NCBI GenBank assembly: GCA_030431635.1
Contig: JAUIIL010000005.1
Span: 124,001-188,000 of the forward strand
Source of the DNA: Bacteriovoracia bacterium
GTDB lineage: Bacteria > Bdellovibrionota > Bacteriovoracia > Bacteriovoracales > Bacteriovoracaceae
DNA length: 64,000 nucleotides
Direction: 5' to 3'
The notes beneath the pieces are model-generated. The model searched no databases. It saw nothing but the letters and a program-made list of their open reading frames with translations, and was not told the origin of the DNA. The translations under genes and the position numbers were made by a program. Of the stretch, positions 17,658 to 26,090 are shown in pieces (the stretch's first letter is position 1; each line of letters begins with the position of its first letter).

Positions 17658-17982
17658 AGAAGTAGACTTAAGCAATAGACCTGCTTTTTTTCCAAGTAAC
17701 AAGTCTTCTAAACAAGAGAGGACAGGAGGCGCTCAAAAAGTTGGAGTTTCAAGAAATTCATCTGAAAGAACACAGCAACTCAAAGGAAGAACAGCAGGAG
17801 ATGCAAAAGTTGAAATTAGCGATGCTATTAAAGATTTTTCAAGAATTAAAAAAGCTGTTGATGCTGCACCAGAAATTGATAATTCAAGTAAAATTGCAAA
17901 GCTAAAAGCACAAATTGCTCGAGGGGAGTATCAAATCGATTACGATGCTGTTGCTGATAGAATGCTTCAAAATGAATTTTAG
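17650..17982 (+). CDS. flgM: Anti-sigma-28 factor FlgM
   Basis: Binds and inhibits the flagellar sigma factor FliA until it is exported through the finished hook. The 110-residue protein is disordered and charged at its N-terminus; the C-terminal half holds the binding segment, with VEISDAIKDFSRIKKAV then SKIAKLKAQIARGEYQID and YDAVADRML. I chose ATG 17650, preceded by AGGAG, over an in-frame upstream ATG at 17629. It overlaps the end of flgJ. Confidence 0.88.
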   Translation: MSREVDLSNRPAFFPSNKSSKQERTGGAQKVGVSRNSSERTQQLKGRTAGDAKVEISDAIKDFSRIKKAVDAAPEIDNSSKIAKLKAQIARGEYQIDYDAVADRMLQNEF

Positions 17983-17990
17983 AGGACTTT

Positions 17991-18488
17991 ATGATTCAAG
18001 ATAGCAAAGATTTTGAAAGACTTTTGAAATATGACAACTTGATCCAGTTATGGAAAGAGTTTTGTGGTGCTCACACGACTCTTTACGATTTAACCTGTGA
18101 AGAGTATTTGAAACTACTTGAAAGTGATATCGAAAGCCTTGAAGGAATTTTAAAACGAAAAGAAACTGTTTTAGAACGAATTAATAAACTTGAACAAAAA
18201 AGACTCACTACAATTGATGAAATTAATCAAAAAAATCTCTTTGGGTTACATATCTCCAAAGTTTCTGAACTTATTGAAGCTTTGAGTGTTATTGAGCAAG
18301 AGAGAAATGGAAAACATTTACAAAAATTCAATCTTCTCTTGGTTGATATTATTGAAAAGATCCAAGAACAGAATAAAAAAAATCAAATCTTCCTTAATAG
18401 AGCGATGATTAACTTAAAAGATATGAAAGAGAGTTTTTCAGGAAAAAAGAAGTATAAAACTTATAGCTCCATTGGGGTAGCTAAATAA
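17991..18488 (+). CDS. flgN: Flagellar chaperone FlgN
   Basis: Cytoplasmic chaperone for FlgK and FlgL. The 165-residue sequence is almost entirely helical, with a coiled-coil run of heptads from about residue 30 to 140 and the family-like pattern LESLEGILKRKETVLERINKL. Sequence identity in this family is low, so the call also rests on position between flgM and flgK. The start follows flgM by eight bases with GAGGA before it. Confidence 0.82.
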   Translation: MIQDSKDFERLLKYDNLIQLWKEFCGAHTTLYDLTCEEYLKLLESDIESLEGILKRKETVLERINKLEQKRLTTIDEINQKNLFGLHISKVSELIEALSVIEQERNGKHLQKFNLLLVDIIEKIQEQNKKNQIFLNRAMINLKDMKESFSGKKKYKTYSSIGVAK

Positions 18489-18501
18489 TTAGGATAATGC
18501 C

Positions 18502-19965
18502 TTGGGTGTAGATGTTTTAAATGTTGGACGTTCAGGCTTAGCTGCTGCTAAGAAGTCTCTTTCTACGACTTCACACAACATTGCCAACGCAAACACCGAA
18601 GGATATTCGAGACAACGAGTTAACCTAGAAGCAAGTAACCCTATTTCTGAAGGAAGTCATGTTCTTGGAACTGGTGTCGATGTTAAAAGTGTCAAAAGAA
18701 TTCATGATCAACAAATAGAGAGAAGAGTTAACCAGGCCACAACGGTTAATGAATATAACCAAGAAAGATTTTTTCAACTCTCACAAGTTGAAGAAATCTT
18801 TAACGAAATCAACTCTGATGGAATGAATAAAGTTCTTAATCGTTTTTTTAACTCGTTTAGGGAGCTTGCCAACCAACCAGAGAATGAAACAGTTCGCTCT
18901 ATTGTAAGAGAGAATGCTCGTATCGTTGTAAGAGATTTTAAAGGAATGAGAAATACCATTCATGACATACGAGATAACATTAATAATAAAATCAGGGCCA
19001 CTGTTGATGATATCAATACAATGCTTCACCATGCTAGAAATCTCAACAATAAAATTGCTCAAATGGAAGCTTTAGCCGAAGAGACTGGAGACCTAAGAGA
19101 TCAGAGAGATAAAATCGTCAAAAATCTTTCAGAACTCATGGATATTGATACATTTGAAGATGAGAAAGGACGTTATGTTATTAATGTCAGAGATGTTGGT
19201 TCTTTAGTTGTTGGTGGAGAGATTAATGAATTAAAGTTTGGTTCTATTAATAAAGATAATAAAGACGTTGGAAAATTTGAAATATTTTACAAAGACGGTG
19301 GTACAGGACCAGTTTCTCCCAAAATTAAGGGAGGAAAAATTGGAGCCATGCTAGAGACGAGAGAAAAAGAACTGGTTAAAGTTTCAGATAGGCTCGATAG
19401 AATTGCTTTTGAATTAGCAAATACCGTCAACGCCATTCACCGGCGAGGTTTTGTTAACGCAAAAATCCCTGTTGATCAAAACGGAAATCCTCAAGGCCGC
19501 TACCTTGCTTCAGGTAAGCCTTTTACGGGAATTAATTTCTTCAAAGAACCTGAAGATCTTTATAGGGCATCTGAGTATTTAGATTTAAGTGACGAAGTTA
19601 AAGAAGATTTAAATAATATCTCCACTGGACTTGAACCTAACCGTTCGGGTGATAACAGAATTGCTATCGCTATTTCTAAGCTTCAACATGAAAAAGTTTT
19701 ACTTGAGGGAACAACCACCTTTGAAGAGCATTACCTAGAAGCTGTTGGGGATATTGGTTTATCTGCAAGTAAATCCAAAATAGATTCAGAACAATCAAGA
19801 GGAATTCTCGCTCAGGCCAGAAGCATTAAAGAAAGGGTGTCGGGAGTCTCCATTGATGAAGAAACTGCCAATATGGTTAAGTTTCAACATGCTTATGATG
19901 CTTCTGCCAAAGTAATAAAAACAGCAGATGAGATGTTTAAATCTCTATTAGATATGAAAAGATAG
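18502..19965 (+). CDS. flgK: Flagellar hook-filament junction protein FlgK
   Basis: First hook-associated protein, joining hook to filament. The N-terminus VDVLNVGRSGLAAAKKSL and SHNIANANTEGYSRQRVN are clear FlgK features; the C-terminus has NMVKFQHAYDASAKVIKTAD. Length is 487 residues. The start codon is TTG at 18502, supported by AGGA seven bases upstream and by the match to FlgK N-termini; no in-frame ATG is available before it. Confidence 0.94.
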   Translation: MGVDVLNVGRSGLAAAKKSLSTTSHNIANANTEGYSRQRVNLEASNPISEGSHVLGTGVDVKSVKRIHDQQIERRVNQATTVNEYNQERFFQLSQVEEIFNEINSDGMNKVLNRFFNSFRELANQPENETVRSIVRENARIVVRDFKGMRNTIHDIRDNINNKIRATVDDINTMLHHARNLNNKIAQMEALAEETGDLRDQRDKIVKNLSELMDIDTFEDEKGRYVINVRDVGSLVVGGEINELKFGSINKDNKDVGKFEIFYKDGGTGPVSPKIKGGKIGAMLETREKELVKVSDRLDRIAFELANTVNAIHRRGFVNAKIPVDQNGNPQGRYLASGKPFTGINFFKEPEDLYRASEYLDLSDEVKEDLNNISTGLEPNRSGDNRIAIAISKLQHEKVLLEGTTTFEEHYLEAVGDIGLSASKSKIDSEQSRGILAQARSIKERVSGVSIDEETANMVKFQHAYDASAKVIKTADEMFKSLLDMKR

Positions 19966-19976
19966 GTAATTAAAAA

Positions 19977-21098
19977 ATGTCGAGAGTATCTGAAAATAGC
20001 GCCACTAATGCCATCAACTACTCAGTAGGTCGCTCGAAGTCGCGCTTAGAAGATTTGCAAATTAAAGGCTCCAATCTTAAGAGAGTCCAAAAACCTTCTG
20101 ATGATCCTGTCGGAAATATGGAACTTATGTCTCTGCGCTCTGTTGAAGTTGATAACAAACAATTTTTAAGAAACTCAACCTACGCCAAAATGTATTTAGA
20201 ATATACAGAGCAAGCCGTTCAAGACTTAACAGAACTTGTGAGTAAGGCAAAAGAAATTGCTATCGGTCAGTCTTCAGATATCTACAATCCGGACGTAAGA
20301 AGAGCCGTTTCAAAAGAAATTGCACAGCTCAGAAAACAAGCTCTAGGAATAGCTAACCGACGTGTTGGCAACAGATACATTTTTAGTGGATATAAAACAC
20401 TAGAAAGACCTTTTGATAAGGAAGGTCAGTATGTAGGAGACAATGGAAGAATAAGTCTTGAAGTTTCAAAAGGTTTTTTTGTTCCTATCAATCTTCATGG
20501 AGCTGAAATTTTTTACTCAGACTTCGACAAAAGTGTTTCTTCCAACGAACCTCTTAATAATACACCCTTTGAAGATCTTAAAAACTTTCAAGAAGATCCC
20601 GAGAATGCTCCCGAGCTTCTTGAAACAACAAATAACCCTATTGAAAGAATGCCTGCGAACGAACAGGAAAAACTTCTCCAAGAAAAAAACGTTGAAGATT
20701 CAAATACTGGCCCCAGCAAGGAAGCCAATAAGGAAAGTCTTGTTAAAAAACTGACTCCACAAAATAAGAGTATATTCGATCATTTGAAAACTTTAGAAAA
20801 TGCTCTTTTAACAAACAATCCGGATATCATTCAAAATACACTTGAAAATCTCGATGATGATTTTAATAGATTAGTAACGCTAAGAACAAAAATCGGAGCT
20901 TTTCACAACTCTGTCCTTAGCACTGAAGCCGACATAGAAAATCAAAAAGTTTCTAACGAGTCTTACAAATCTAAAATCGAGGACGCGGACGTTGCTGATC
21001 TTTTCTCTAATATTGCAAAGCAGAATAATATCTTAATGGCCACTTATAAGGCCAGTGGTGGAATGATAAACAGGACTCTTTTGGACTTTATACGATAG
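19977..21098 (+). CDS. flgL: Flagellar hook-filament junction protein FlgL
   Basis: Second hook-associated protein and structural relative of flagellin. The flagellin-like N-terminus has KSRLEDLQIKGSNLKRVQKP followed by SDDPVG; the C-terminal helix is VADLFSNIAKQNNILMATYK. A variable charged region (about residues 180-270) replaces the usual mid-domain. Length 373 residues. It follows flgK by 11 bases and ends the structural part of the operon. Confidence 0.93.
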   Translation: MSRVSENSATNAINYSVGRSKSRLEDLQIKGSNLKRVQKPSDDPVGNMELMSLRSVEVDNKQFLRNSTYAKMYLEYTEQAVQDLTELVSKAKEIAIGQSSDIYNPDVRRAVSKEIAQLRKQALGIANRRVGNRYIFSGYKTLERPFDKEGQYVGDNGRISLEVSKGFFVPINLHGAEIFYSDFDKSVSSNEPLNNTPFEDLKNFQEDPENAPELLETTNNPIERMPANEQEKLLQEKNVEDSNTGPSKEANKESLVKKLTPQNKSIFDHLKTLENALLTNNPDIIQNTLENLDDDFNRLVTLRTKIGAFHNSVLSTEADIENQKVSNESYKSKIEDADVADLFSNIAKQNNILMATYKASGGMINRTLLDFIR

Positions 21099-21178
21099 AT
21101 AATATTTATAAACTCTAGAATTTTTTCTTGCCTTTTCTGTCATCTAAGACTATGAATTCAAGCTGGATACCATTGCAA

Positions 21179-21197
21179 GTGCCCTAATACTAGGCAC
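21179..21197 (+). promoter_or_regulatory. Hairpin in the csrA leader
   Basis: GTGCC and GGCAC pair around a nine-base loop, ten bases before AAGGA, which is the csrA ribosome site. GGA motifs also lie upstream (CTGGAT) and within codons 4-6 (ACAAGGA). CsrA is known to bind GGA motifs near start codons of its targets, so autoregulation is plausible. This is inference. Confidence 0.35.
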
Positions 21198-21217
21198 CAA
21201 CTTATTAAGGATAGACA

Positions 21218-21448
21218 ATGCTGGTACTGACAAGGAAGCTTGGAGAAAGTATTGCCATAGATGACCATATCAAAATCGTTGTAGTTCAAATTAAAGGTAA
21301 GCAAGTAAGATTAGGCATAAAGGCACCCAAAGAAACAAAGATACACCGCGAAGAGGTTTATCAAGCCATCAAAGATCAGAACGAGGAAGCCTCTCAAGCA
21401 GCTCCTGACCAACTGCTCCAACTAGACCAAGAGTTAAGAAAGAAATAA
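21218..21448 (+). CDS. csrA: Carbon storage regulator CsrA
   Basis: Small dimeric RNA-binding protein that blocks translation by covering GGA motifs at ribosome sites. The sequence MLVLTRKLGESIAIDD is the canonical N-terminus, followed by VRLGIKAPKE and the HREEVY segment; the RNA-binding residues are intact. A 20-residue acidic, Gln-rich tail follows the core, giving 76 residues. It sits directly before fliW, its protein antagonist. Confidence 0.96.
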   Translation: MLVLTRKLGESIAIDDHIKIVVVQIKGKQVRLGIKAPKETKIHREEVYQAIKDQNEEASQAAPDQLLQLDQELRKK

Positions 21449-21539
21449 ATTTCCTCCTTGCACATTCGTATCTTTGACTGATACCATCAATGTGTTATGG
21501 GATTGATATCCCTGACCTAATGAGGTTTCGGAGGAGATT

Positions 21540-22109
21540 GTGGAAATTAATACAACACGCTTTGGTGAGCTGAGTGTAAACAAGGAAGATATTCTAAGTT
21601 TTACCGAAGGGATACTTGGCTTTGAAAGTTTAAAGAGATTTTTTATTGTAGATCCGGGCGATAGTACTCTAATACTATGGCTTCAATCAATTGATGATGG
21701 TTCTGTTGCCTTTCCAATTATCGAACCAAAAATATTTAAACCAGATTATGTGGCAAAACTTATGCCTTCTGATCTTAATAGTATAGAACTGGAAGATATC
21801 TCTAGTTCTAGAATTTATACTGTTCTTACTATTCCATCTGATATAACTCAAATGTCTGCAAACCTAAAAGCACCTATCGTGATTAACAACGATAAAAAGC
21901 TAGCTAGACAAATTGTTCTTCAAGATAGCAAGCTCTCTGTTAAGTTTGAAATGTATAAAGAGTTGAAAAAATACATTGTTGGCTACAGTTCTGATGATAC
22001 TGTAAGAACAACAGTTTCAGAACCAACTCAACAAGCTACTTCTGAGAGTTCTTCTTCTGCTACTGAGCAAAGCAGTGAAGCTGAAACGAAAAAAGAAATT
22101 AGACAGTAA
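21540..22109 (+). CDS. fliW: Flagellar assembly factor FliW
   Basis: Binds CsrA and flagellin alternately, so free flagellin releases FliW to relieve CsrA repression. The core is recognised by TRFGELSVNKEDILSF, EGILGFESLKRFF and AFPIIEPKIFKPDY. The start is GTG at 21540 behind a strong GGAGGAG. A Ser/Thr/Glu-rich tail (about residues 160-189) extends beyond the usual 130-150 residue domain. A bidirectional terminator follows. Confidence 0.93.
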   Translation: MEINTTRFGELSVNKEDILSFTEGILGFESLKRFFIVDPGDSTLILWLQSIDDGSVAFPIIEPKIFKPDYVAKLMPSDLNSIELEDISSSRIYTVLTIPSDITQMSANLKAPIVINNDKKLARQIVLQDSKLSVKFEMYKELKKYIVGYSSDDTVRTTVSEPTQQATSESSSSATEQSSEAETKKEIRQ

Positions 22110-22133
22110 AAATTATGTTAAAAATTTTTAGAT

Positions 22134-22163
22134 AAAAAGGTCCTCTTGAAGGACCTTTTTTTT
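22134..22163. terminator. Bidirectional rho-independent terminator
   Basis: AAAAAGGTCC and GGACCTTTTT form a ten-base-pair stem with a short loop and T runs on both strands. It lies between the convergent fliW and TPR genes and can stop transcription from both sides. Confidence 0.9.
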
Positions 22164-22166
22164 ATT

Positions 22167-22907
22167 TTATAAAGATTGTACCGCTTCTAATGATGTTTCC
22201 GTTGCGCCACTGGAAAGACCTAAATACATTTTCGCTTCCTCATTAGCAGGATTAAGAGAGAGAACATTTTGCCACTCATTTTGAGCTTCAAGAATATTTC
22301 CATTTCCATAAAAAAGAAGACCTAAAGCCATTCTTGCGGGAACATATCCAGGATATTCGTTTTTTAGTTTTTTAAGTTCTTCAAAAGCTTTAGAGATAAA
22401 ACCTTTTTTAGCGTATGTTTTAGAAATTTTTATTCTTACTTCAAGATTATCTGGATCAAGACCAGAAGCCTTATTATATTCGAATAAAGCTTCATCATAT
22501 CTTTGGTAGGAAAAGTAAAGTTCCGCAAGTTCATGGTGCTTACTTGAGAACTTTTTATTGATGTGAGTATCTTCAATTCCTTGTGTGGTATTTTTCACTT
22601 TAGCATTAGCTGCATTGAAGATTTTCTGAGCTTCTTCATAGCGACCAATATCATTTAAAAGAACAGATAAACTAATAGAGGCGTCTGTGTGATTTGGGTC
22701 GAGTTCTAAAACCTTTTGAAAAGCTTTGATAGCTTTTCCAATTTGCCCCTGCATATGAAAAATATTGGCCATCAAAAAATAGCCTTCAGTATTATTTGAA
22801 TCAGAATCAATAACTTCATTTAAAAAATAAAGCGCTTTTTTAAATTCTCTTCTCTCAAAGCATTCTCTACCTTTTAATAAAATTTGTTCAAGACTTAATT
22901 TTTTCAA
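22167..22907 (-). CDS. TPR-repeat protein
   Basis: A 246-residue soluble protein built from about six tetratricopeptide repeats, for example GYFLMANIFHMQGQIGKAIK and AELYFSYQRYDEALFEYNKA. It has no signal peptide, so it is probably a cytoplasmic scaffold. Its ATG overlaps the stop of the BamD-like lipoprotein gene by four bases, so the two are translationally coupled; a shared envelope-related role is possible but unproven. Confidence 0.8.
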   Translation of the reverse strand: MKKLSLEQILLKGRECFERREFKKALYFLNEVIDSDSNNTEGYFLMANIFHMQGQIGKAIKAFQKVLELDPNHTDASISLSVLLNDIGRYEEAQKIFNAANAKVKNTTQGIEDTHINKKFSSKHHELAELYFSYQRYDEALFEYNKASGLDPDNLEVRIKISKTYAKKGFISKAFEELKKLKNEYPGYVPARMALGLLFYGNGNILEAQNEWQNVLSLNPANEEAKMYLGLSSGATETSLEAVQSL

Positions 22908-23698
22908 CTCTCCACCTCTTTTTCACTTTTTTGTTTTCCCATTTTTGACCTACAATCATTCTGTGTTTTCAACACAGCTTCTTTGTCTGCACCAGAGAGG
23001 TAGGAAATAAACTCGTCTGCAAACTTTACGCATCCGATATAGTCTTCCATCTCTAATGAACTGGCCACGGCCCTAATCATTGCATGGTTTCTTAAGTTTT
23101 CTTCCTTAAAACTTTTAATGATATCAAGGTAGCGAAACCTAGCAGCATCAAAAACTTCTGTTTTGTAATAAAAATCAGCAATATACTTCTCTTTTTGCCT
23201 AATCATTTCATTACAATAATTAATTTTTTTCTTTGTATCCGATAAATATTGAGAATTAGGGTAAACACGAACAAGCTCATTGAAATATTTTATGGCCTCA
23301 TGAGCTGAAGCCAAATCCCTATCATAGGTTTCTGGAATTTGCATATAGTAAGACTCTGCAATTTTAAAGAGAACATAATCACTCTTTTCATGTTTTGGGT
23401 GAAAATCTCTAAAAAGCAAAAAAGCGGCTGCCGCTTCTACATAACTTTCTTGAAGAAACAATACATCGGCTTGCAATAACTCTGCTGGAGTTGCGTAGAA
23501 ACTATAAGGATGCTCAGACTTTATTTTGTTCAGTTTTTCAGTAGCAAGAAGGTAGTGGCCCTCATCAATAAGGTTCTTTGCTTCTTTATAAAGGACTTCC
23601 GCCTCAGTTTTTCCTTCTGGTTTTTCAGAAGCACAGGATAAAAGTAATAAAAGAAAAACAATAATGTGTGGAACTCTCATAGAGAGAAAAAGTATCAT
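22904..23698 (-). CDS. BamD-like outer-membrane assembly lipoprotein
   Basis: A 264-residue predicted lipoprotein with lipobox LLSC at about residues 19-22. The mature part has TPR-like repeats in the order expected for BamD/YfiO: YKEAKNLIDEGHYLLATEKL, then ADVLFLQESYVEAAAAF and FNELVRVYPNSQYL. BamD is the essential lipoprotein of the BAM complex that folds outer-membrane proteins. Because TPR lipoproteins also serve in gliding or envelope scaffolds, I give no symbol. The start may be the ATG at 23680, six codons in. Confidence 0.78.
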   Translation of the reverse strand: MILFLSMRVPHIIVFLLLLLSCASEKPEGKTEAEVLYKEAKNLIDEGHYLLATEKLNKIKSEHPYSFYATPAELLQADVLFLQESYVEAAAAFLLFRDFHPKHEKSDYVLFKIAESYYMQIPETYDRDLASAHEAIKYFNELVRVYPNSQYLSDTKKKINYCNEMIRQKEKYIADFYYKTEVFDAARFRYLDIIKSFKEENLRNHAMIRAVASSLEMEDYIGCVKFADEFISYLSGADKEAVLKTQNDCRSKMGKQKSEKEVES

Positions 23699-23743
23699 CT
23701 CTAGGTGTCGGTCGTCAAAAGTTTAAACACTGCACAACAACAA

Positions 23744-24802
23744 TTATTCCTGTAAGCTGCTGGGATAGATCTCTTTATAAATTTCTAAGAATAATAATTG
23801 AACAAGAGCTGCCATTGGTATTGAAATAACCATTCCTACAACTCCCATAAACTGAGAACCAATAATAACACTTGTCACAACAAGCATTGGGTGCAAGTTA
23901 ACCACTTTAGAAACCATAATGGGAAAAATGAGTGCCAAATCAACAATATTGGCCACAATGTAGAGAATAAGCATGGCCCCCATGGAAGCATTTGATTGAT
24001 CCACTAGTCCAATAACGATAGCTGGAGCAATTCCAATAAAAGGCCCCAAGTAAGGAATCACGTTTGAAATGGCCGCAACAAGACCGAGAAGAACAGCAAA
24101 AGGATACCCAATAATGACAAGACCTATGGTTATAATAAGCCCCAGGATAGAAGCTTCCATAAACTTGGCAAAAATATAATCTCCAAACTTTTTATTAAAC
24201 TGGTGAACAAGATTGTAGGTTCTTTCAAAGTAATCATTGGGTACGATTTTTAGAAATAAATGTCTAAAAGCTTTACCATCTTTAAGCATGAAAAAAAGAA
24301 ATAAGGGAATAATAAAACTCCACTCCAACACAGAGGCCAGGTATTTAGGAAGAGAGAGAACAATATTTCTAAATCCACTACTCACTTCAGTAACAAAGTT
24401 TTTTACAAAATCAGTCTCAGAAAGACGAAAACCAGTCATCTCGAGTACTTGCTGCTGGAGTTTTTTATAAACATTATCAGCATAAAATTCAAATTTTTGT
24501 AAATATTGTTGAACGTTTTGTGATTCTTCTTGAATAGCATAAATAGCTTCAGTAAAAGGATAAAGAAAAAGAATAAACAAACAAAGAATACCAATGATAA
24601 GGACTATTTTTTTTGTCGTTGAAGCTCTAACAAATATTGGCTTAATAGGGCGTAGAACAAGCATTGAAACATAAGAGATACCAAGAGGGATTGTTAGTCT
24701 TGGAAGAAACGCAAGAACACAAACAGCACAAAGAAGTACTCCCAAAAAGAAAAATAAACGAAACTTATTAAAAGACTTTAAATTAACTATCGCCATTATC
24801 AA
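23744..24802 (-). CDS. AI-2E family (PerM/TqsA-type) transporter
   Basis: A 352-residue inner-membrane protein with eight or so hydrophobic segments and the family layout: two N-terminal helices, a polar segment (about 80-150), then LASVLEWSFIIPLFLFFMLKDG. The signature GLVAAISNVIPYLGPFIG and a late GVVGMVISIPMAA follow. Members export autoinducer-2 or ions, or act as Na+/H+ antiporters; the substrate cannot be told here. The start overlaps the cyclic-nucleotide-binding gene by 20 bases. Confidence 0.88.
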   Translation of the reverse strand: MIMAIVNLKSFNKFRLFFFLGVLLCAVCVLAFLPRLTIPLGISYVSMLVLRPIKPIFVRASTTKKIVLIIGILCLFILFLYPFTEAIYAIQEESQNVQQYLQKFEFYADNVYKKLQQQVLEMTGFRLSETDFVKNFVTEVSSGFRNIVLSLPKYLASVLEWSFIIPLFLFFMLKDGKAFRHLFLKIVPNDYFERTYNLVHQFNKKFGDYIFAKFMEASILGLIITIGLVIIGYPFAVLLGLVAAISNVIPYLGPFIGIAPAIVIGLVDQSNASMGAMLILYIVANIVDLALIFPIMVSKVVNLHPMLVVTSVIIGSQFMGVVGMVISIPMAALVQLLFLEIYKEIYPSSLQE

Positions 24803-25394
24803 ATCTCTTTAATTTCTCTTTAAGAATTTTCATTTCATTCGTGACTAGACTTAATCTATTCGCAACAATAAGAGAAATTGATTGTAGTAACTTAGCGGCA
24901 ACACGAGGATAACAATCAATTAAATCATCTAGGTCTGGTTTAAAGATACCTAACAAAATGGTTTCATCTTTAGTAACTGCAGTTGCACTTCTTTTACTGT
25001 TATCTTCAAGAAGTGCAAGTTCTCCAAAGTAATCGTATCTTTCAAGATGTCCTAATATGGTGCTATTATTTTCTGTTTCAAGGACATTTTTAACATTGAT
25101 CTCTACATGCCCCTTTAAGACTAAGTAAAAACCAAAACCAATATCACCTTCTTCAAAAATAACTTCATCTCGAGAAAAAACTCTTCGGTGAAGAAATTTA
25201 GATAAAATTCTTAGCTCGTTATCTGTGAAATTTTTAAGGACGTAGATATTTCGTAAAAATTTAGGAATCCCTTCTTTTCTTCTTGGAGAAAGAGAACTTG
25301 AAAGCCAAAAATACTTCAAAGTTCCGATATTAAGTTTACCATCAACTTCACCATTTGCTGATTGTTCTTTAACTTCATTTTCGTAAGTACTCAT
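24783..25394 (-). CDS. Cyclic-nucleotide-binding domain protein
   Basis: One cNMP-binding domain (about residues 45-165 of 201): FTDNELRILSKFLHRRVFSR, VIFEEGDIGFGFYLVLKG, and the phosphate-binding cassette YFGELALLEDNSKRSATAV. The helix-turn-helix of CRP-like regulators is absent, so it is a stand-alone sensor rather than a transcription factor. The start at 25394 forms a TAATG overlap with the preceding gene. Its place between a TPR/SH3 protein and a permease suggests it controls a membrane process. Confidence 0.85.
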   Translation of the reverse strand: MSTYENEVKEQSANGEVDGKLNIGTLKYFWLSSSLSPRRKEGIPKFLRNIYVLKNFTDNELRILSKFLHRRVFSRDEVIFEEGDIGFGFYLVLKGHVEINVKNVLETENNSTILGHLERYDYFGELALLEDNSKRSATAVTKDETILLGIFKPDLDDLIDCYPRVAAKLLQSISLIVANRLSLVTNEMKILKEKLKRFDNGDS

Positions 25395-25963
25395 TATAAA
25401 ATCCCTAATCTTTCTCTTTTCACCCAACCTGAAAATTGGGAGGGGTATCTAATATAGAACCATTCACCCTTTTGCTTACTCATAATAACTCTTATTCCCT
25501 CTGGAAGTTCTGAAGATTTTTCAAAAATATCTGAAGGACCTTCTTTAATATCTATTTTGGTTAAAGAAACTGCTTTTATAAGGGAATTCTCAATATATAT
25601 CTTGCTCAAAAAAGGAAGAAAGCTCAAAAGAAGCAATAAAGCTAAAAGAAATTGATGAAAATGCTTTTTGAAAAAGAAGAGGATTAAGGTTGTTGTTAGA
25701 GCAACAAAAAAAACTATATCTATAGATGTGTTGGCCAGATGCTGAACAATCATCCCTTCTGATGAAACAGGTTTTTCAAGAATTTCAGTATTTAGCTTTG
25801 CTTTTACAGCGAAAAGATTATGCTCAATATCACTATTATAAAAACCTTTTGAAAGGGCTTTTTCTAAATGATAGCGAGAAGCTGAGAACTCACCTTCTTT
25901 AAAAAGAACTGTTCCAAGGTTGTAATGAAAAACCCCTGGTTCAAAGCTCTCTTTATTAGACAT
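25394..25963 (-). CDS. TPR/SH3 membrane protein, BatE-like
   Basis: A 189-residue protein with one clear TPR (VFHYNLGTVLFKEGEFSASR), two membrane helices (about 78-95 and 101-121) and a C-terminal SH3b-type domain (EGPSDIFEKSSELPEGIRV, ending GWVKRERLG). This resembles the end of BatE-type proteins. The reading frame stays open upstream to about 26047 and encodes a convincing half-TPR (EFQKSYLEKDWKKSREIL), yet holds no ATG, GTG or TTG. The true start may be a rare ATC or ATA near 26033-26038, behind AAAGG. Confidence 0.75.
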   Translation of the reverse strand: MSNKESFEPGVFHYNLGTVLFKEGEFSASRYHLEKALSKGFYNSDIEHNLFAVKAKLNTEILEKPVSSEGMIVQHLANTSIDIVFFVALTTTLILFFFKKHFHQFLLALLLLLSFLPFLSKIYIENSLIKAVSLTKIDIKEGPSDIFEKSSELPEGIRVIMSKQKGEWFYIRYPSQFSGWVKRERLGIL

Positions 25964-26090
25964 AAGGATTTCTCTAGATTTTTTCCAATCCTTTTCTAAG
26001 TAGCTTTTTTGAAATTCTTCTAGTTTTGAGTCTATGATACGAATCCTTTGATTTTTCCTTCATTAAAATATAAAACAGGTTCATCTTTAA

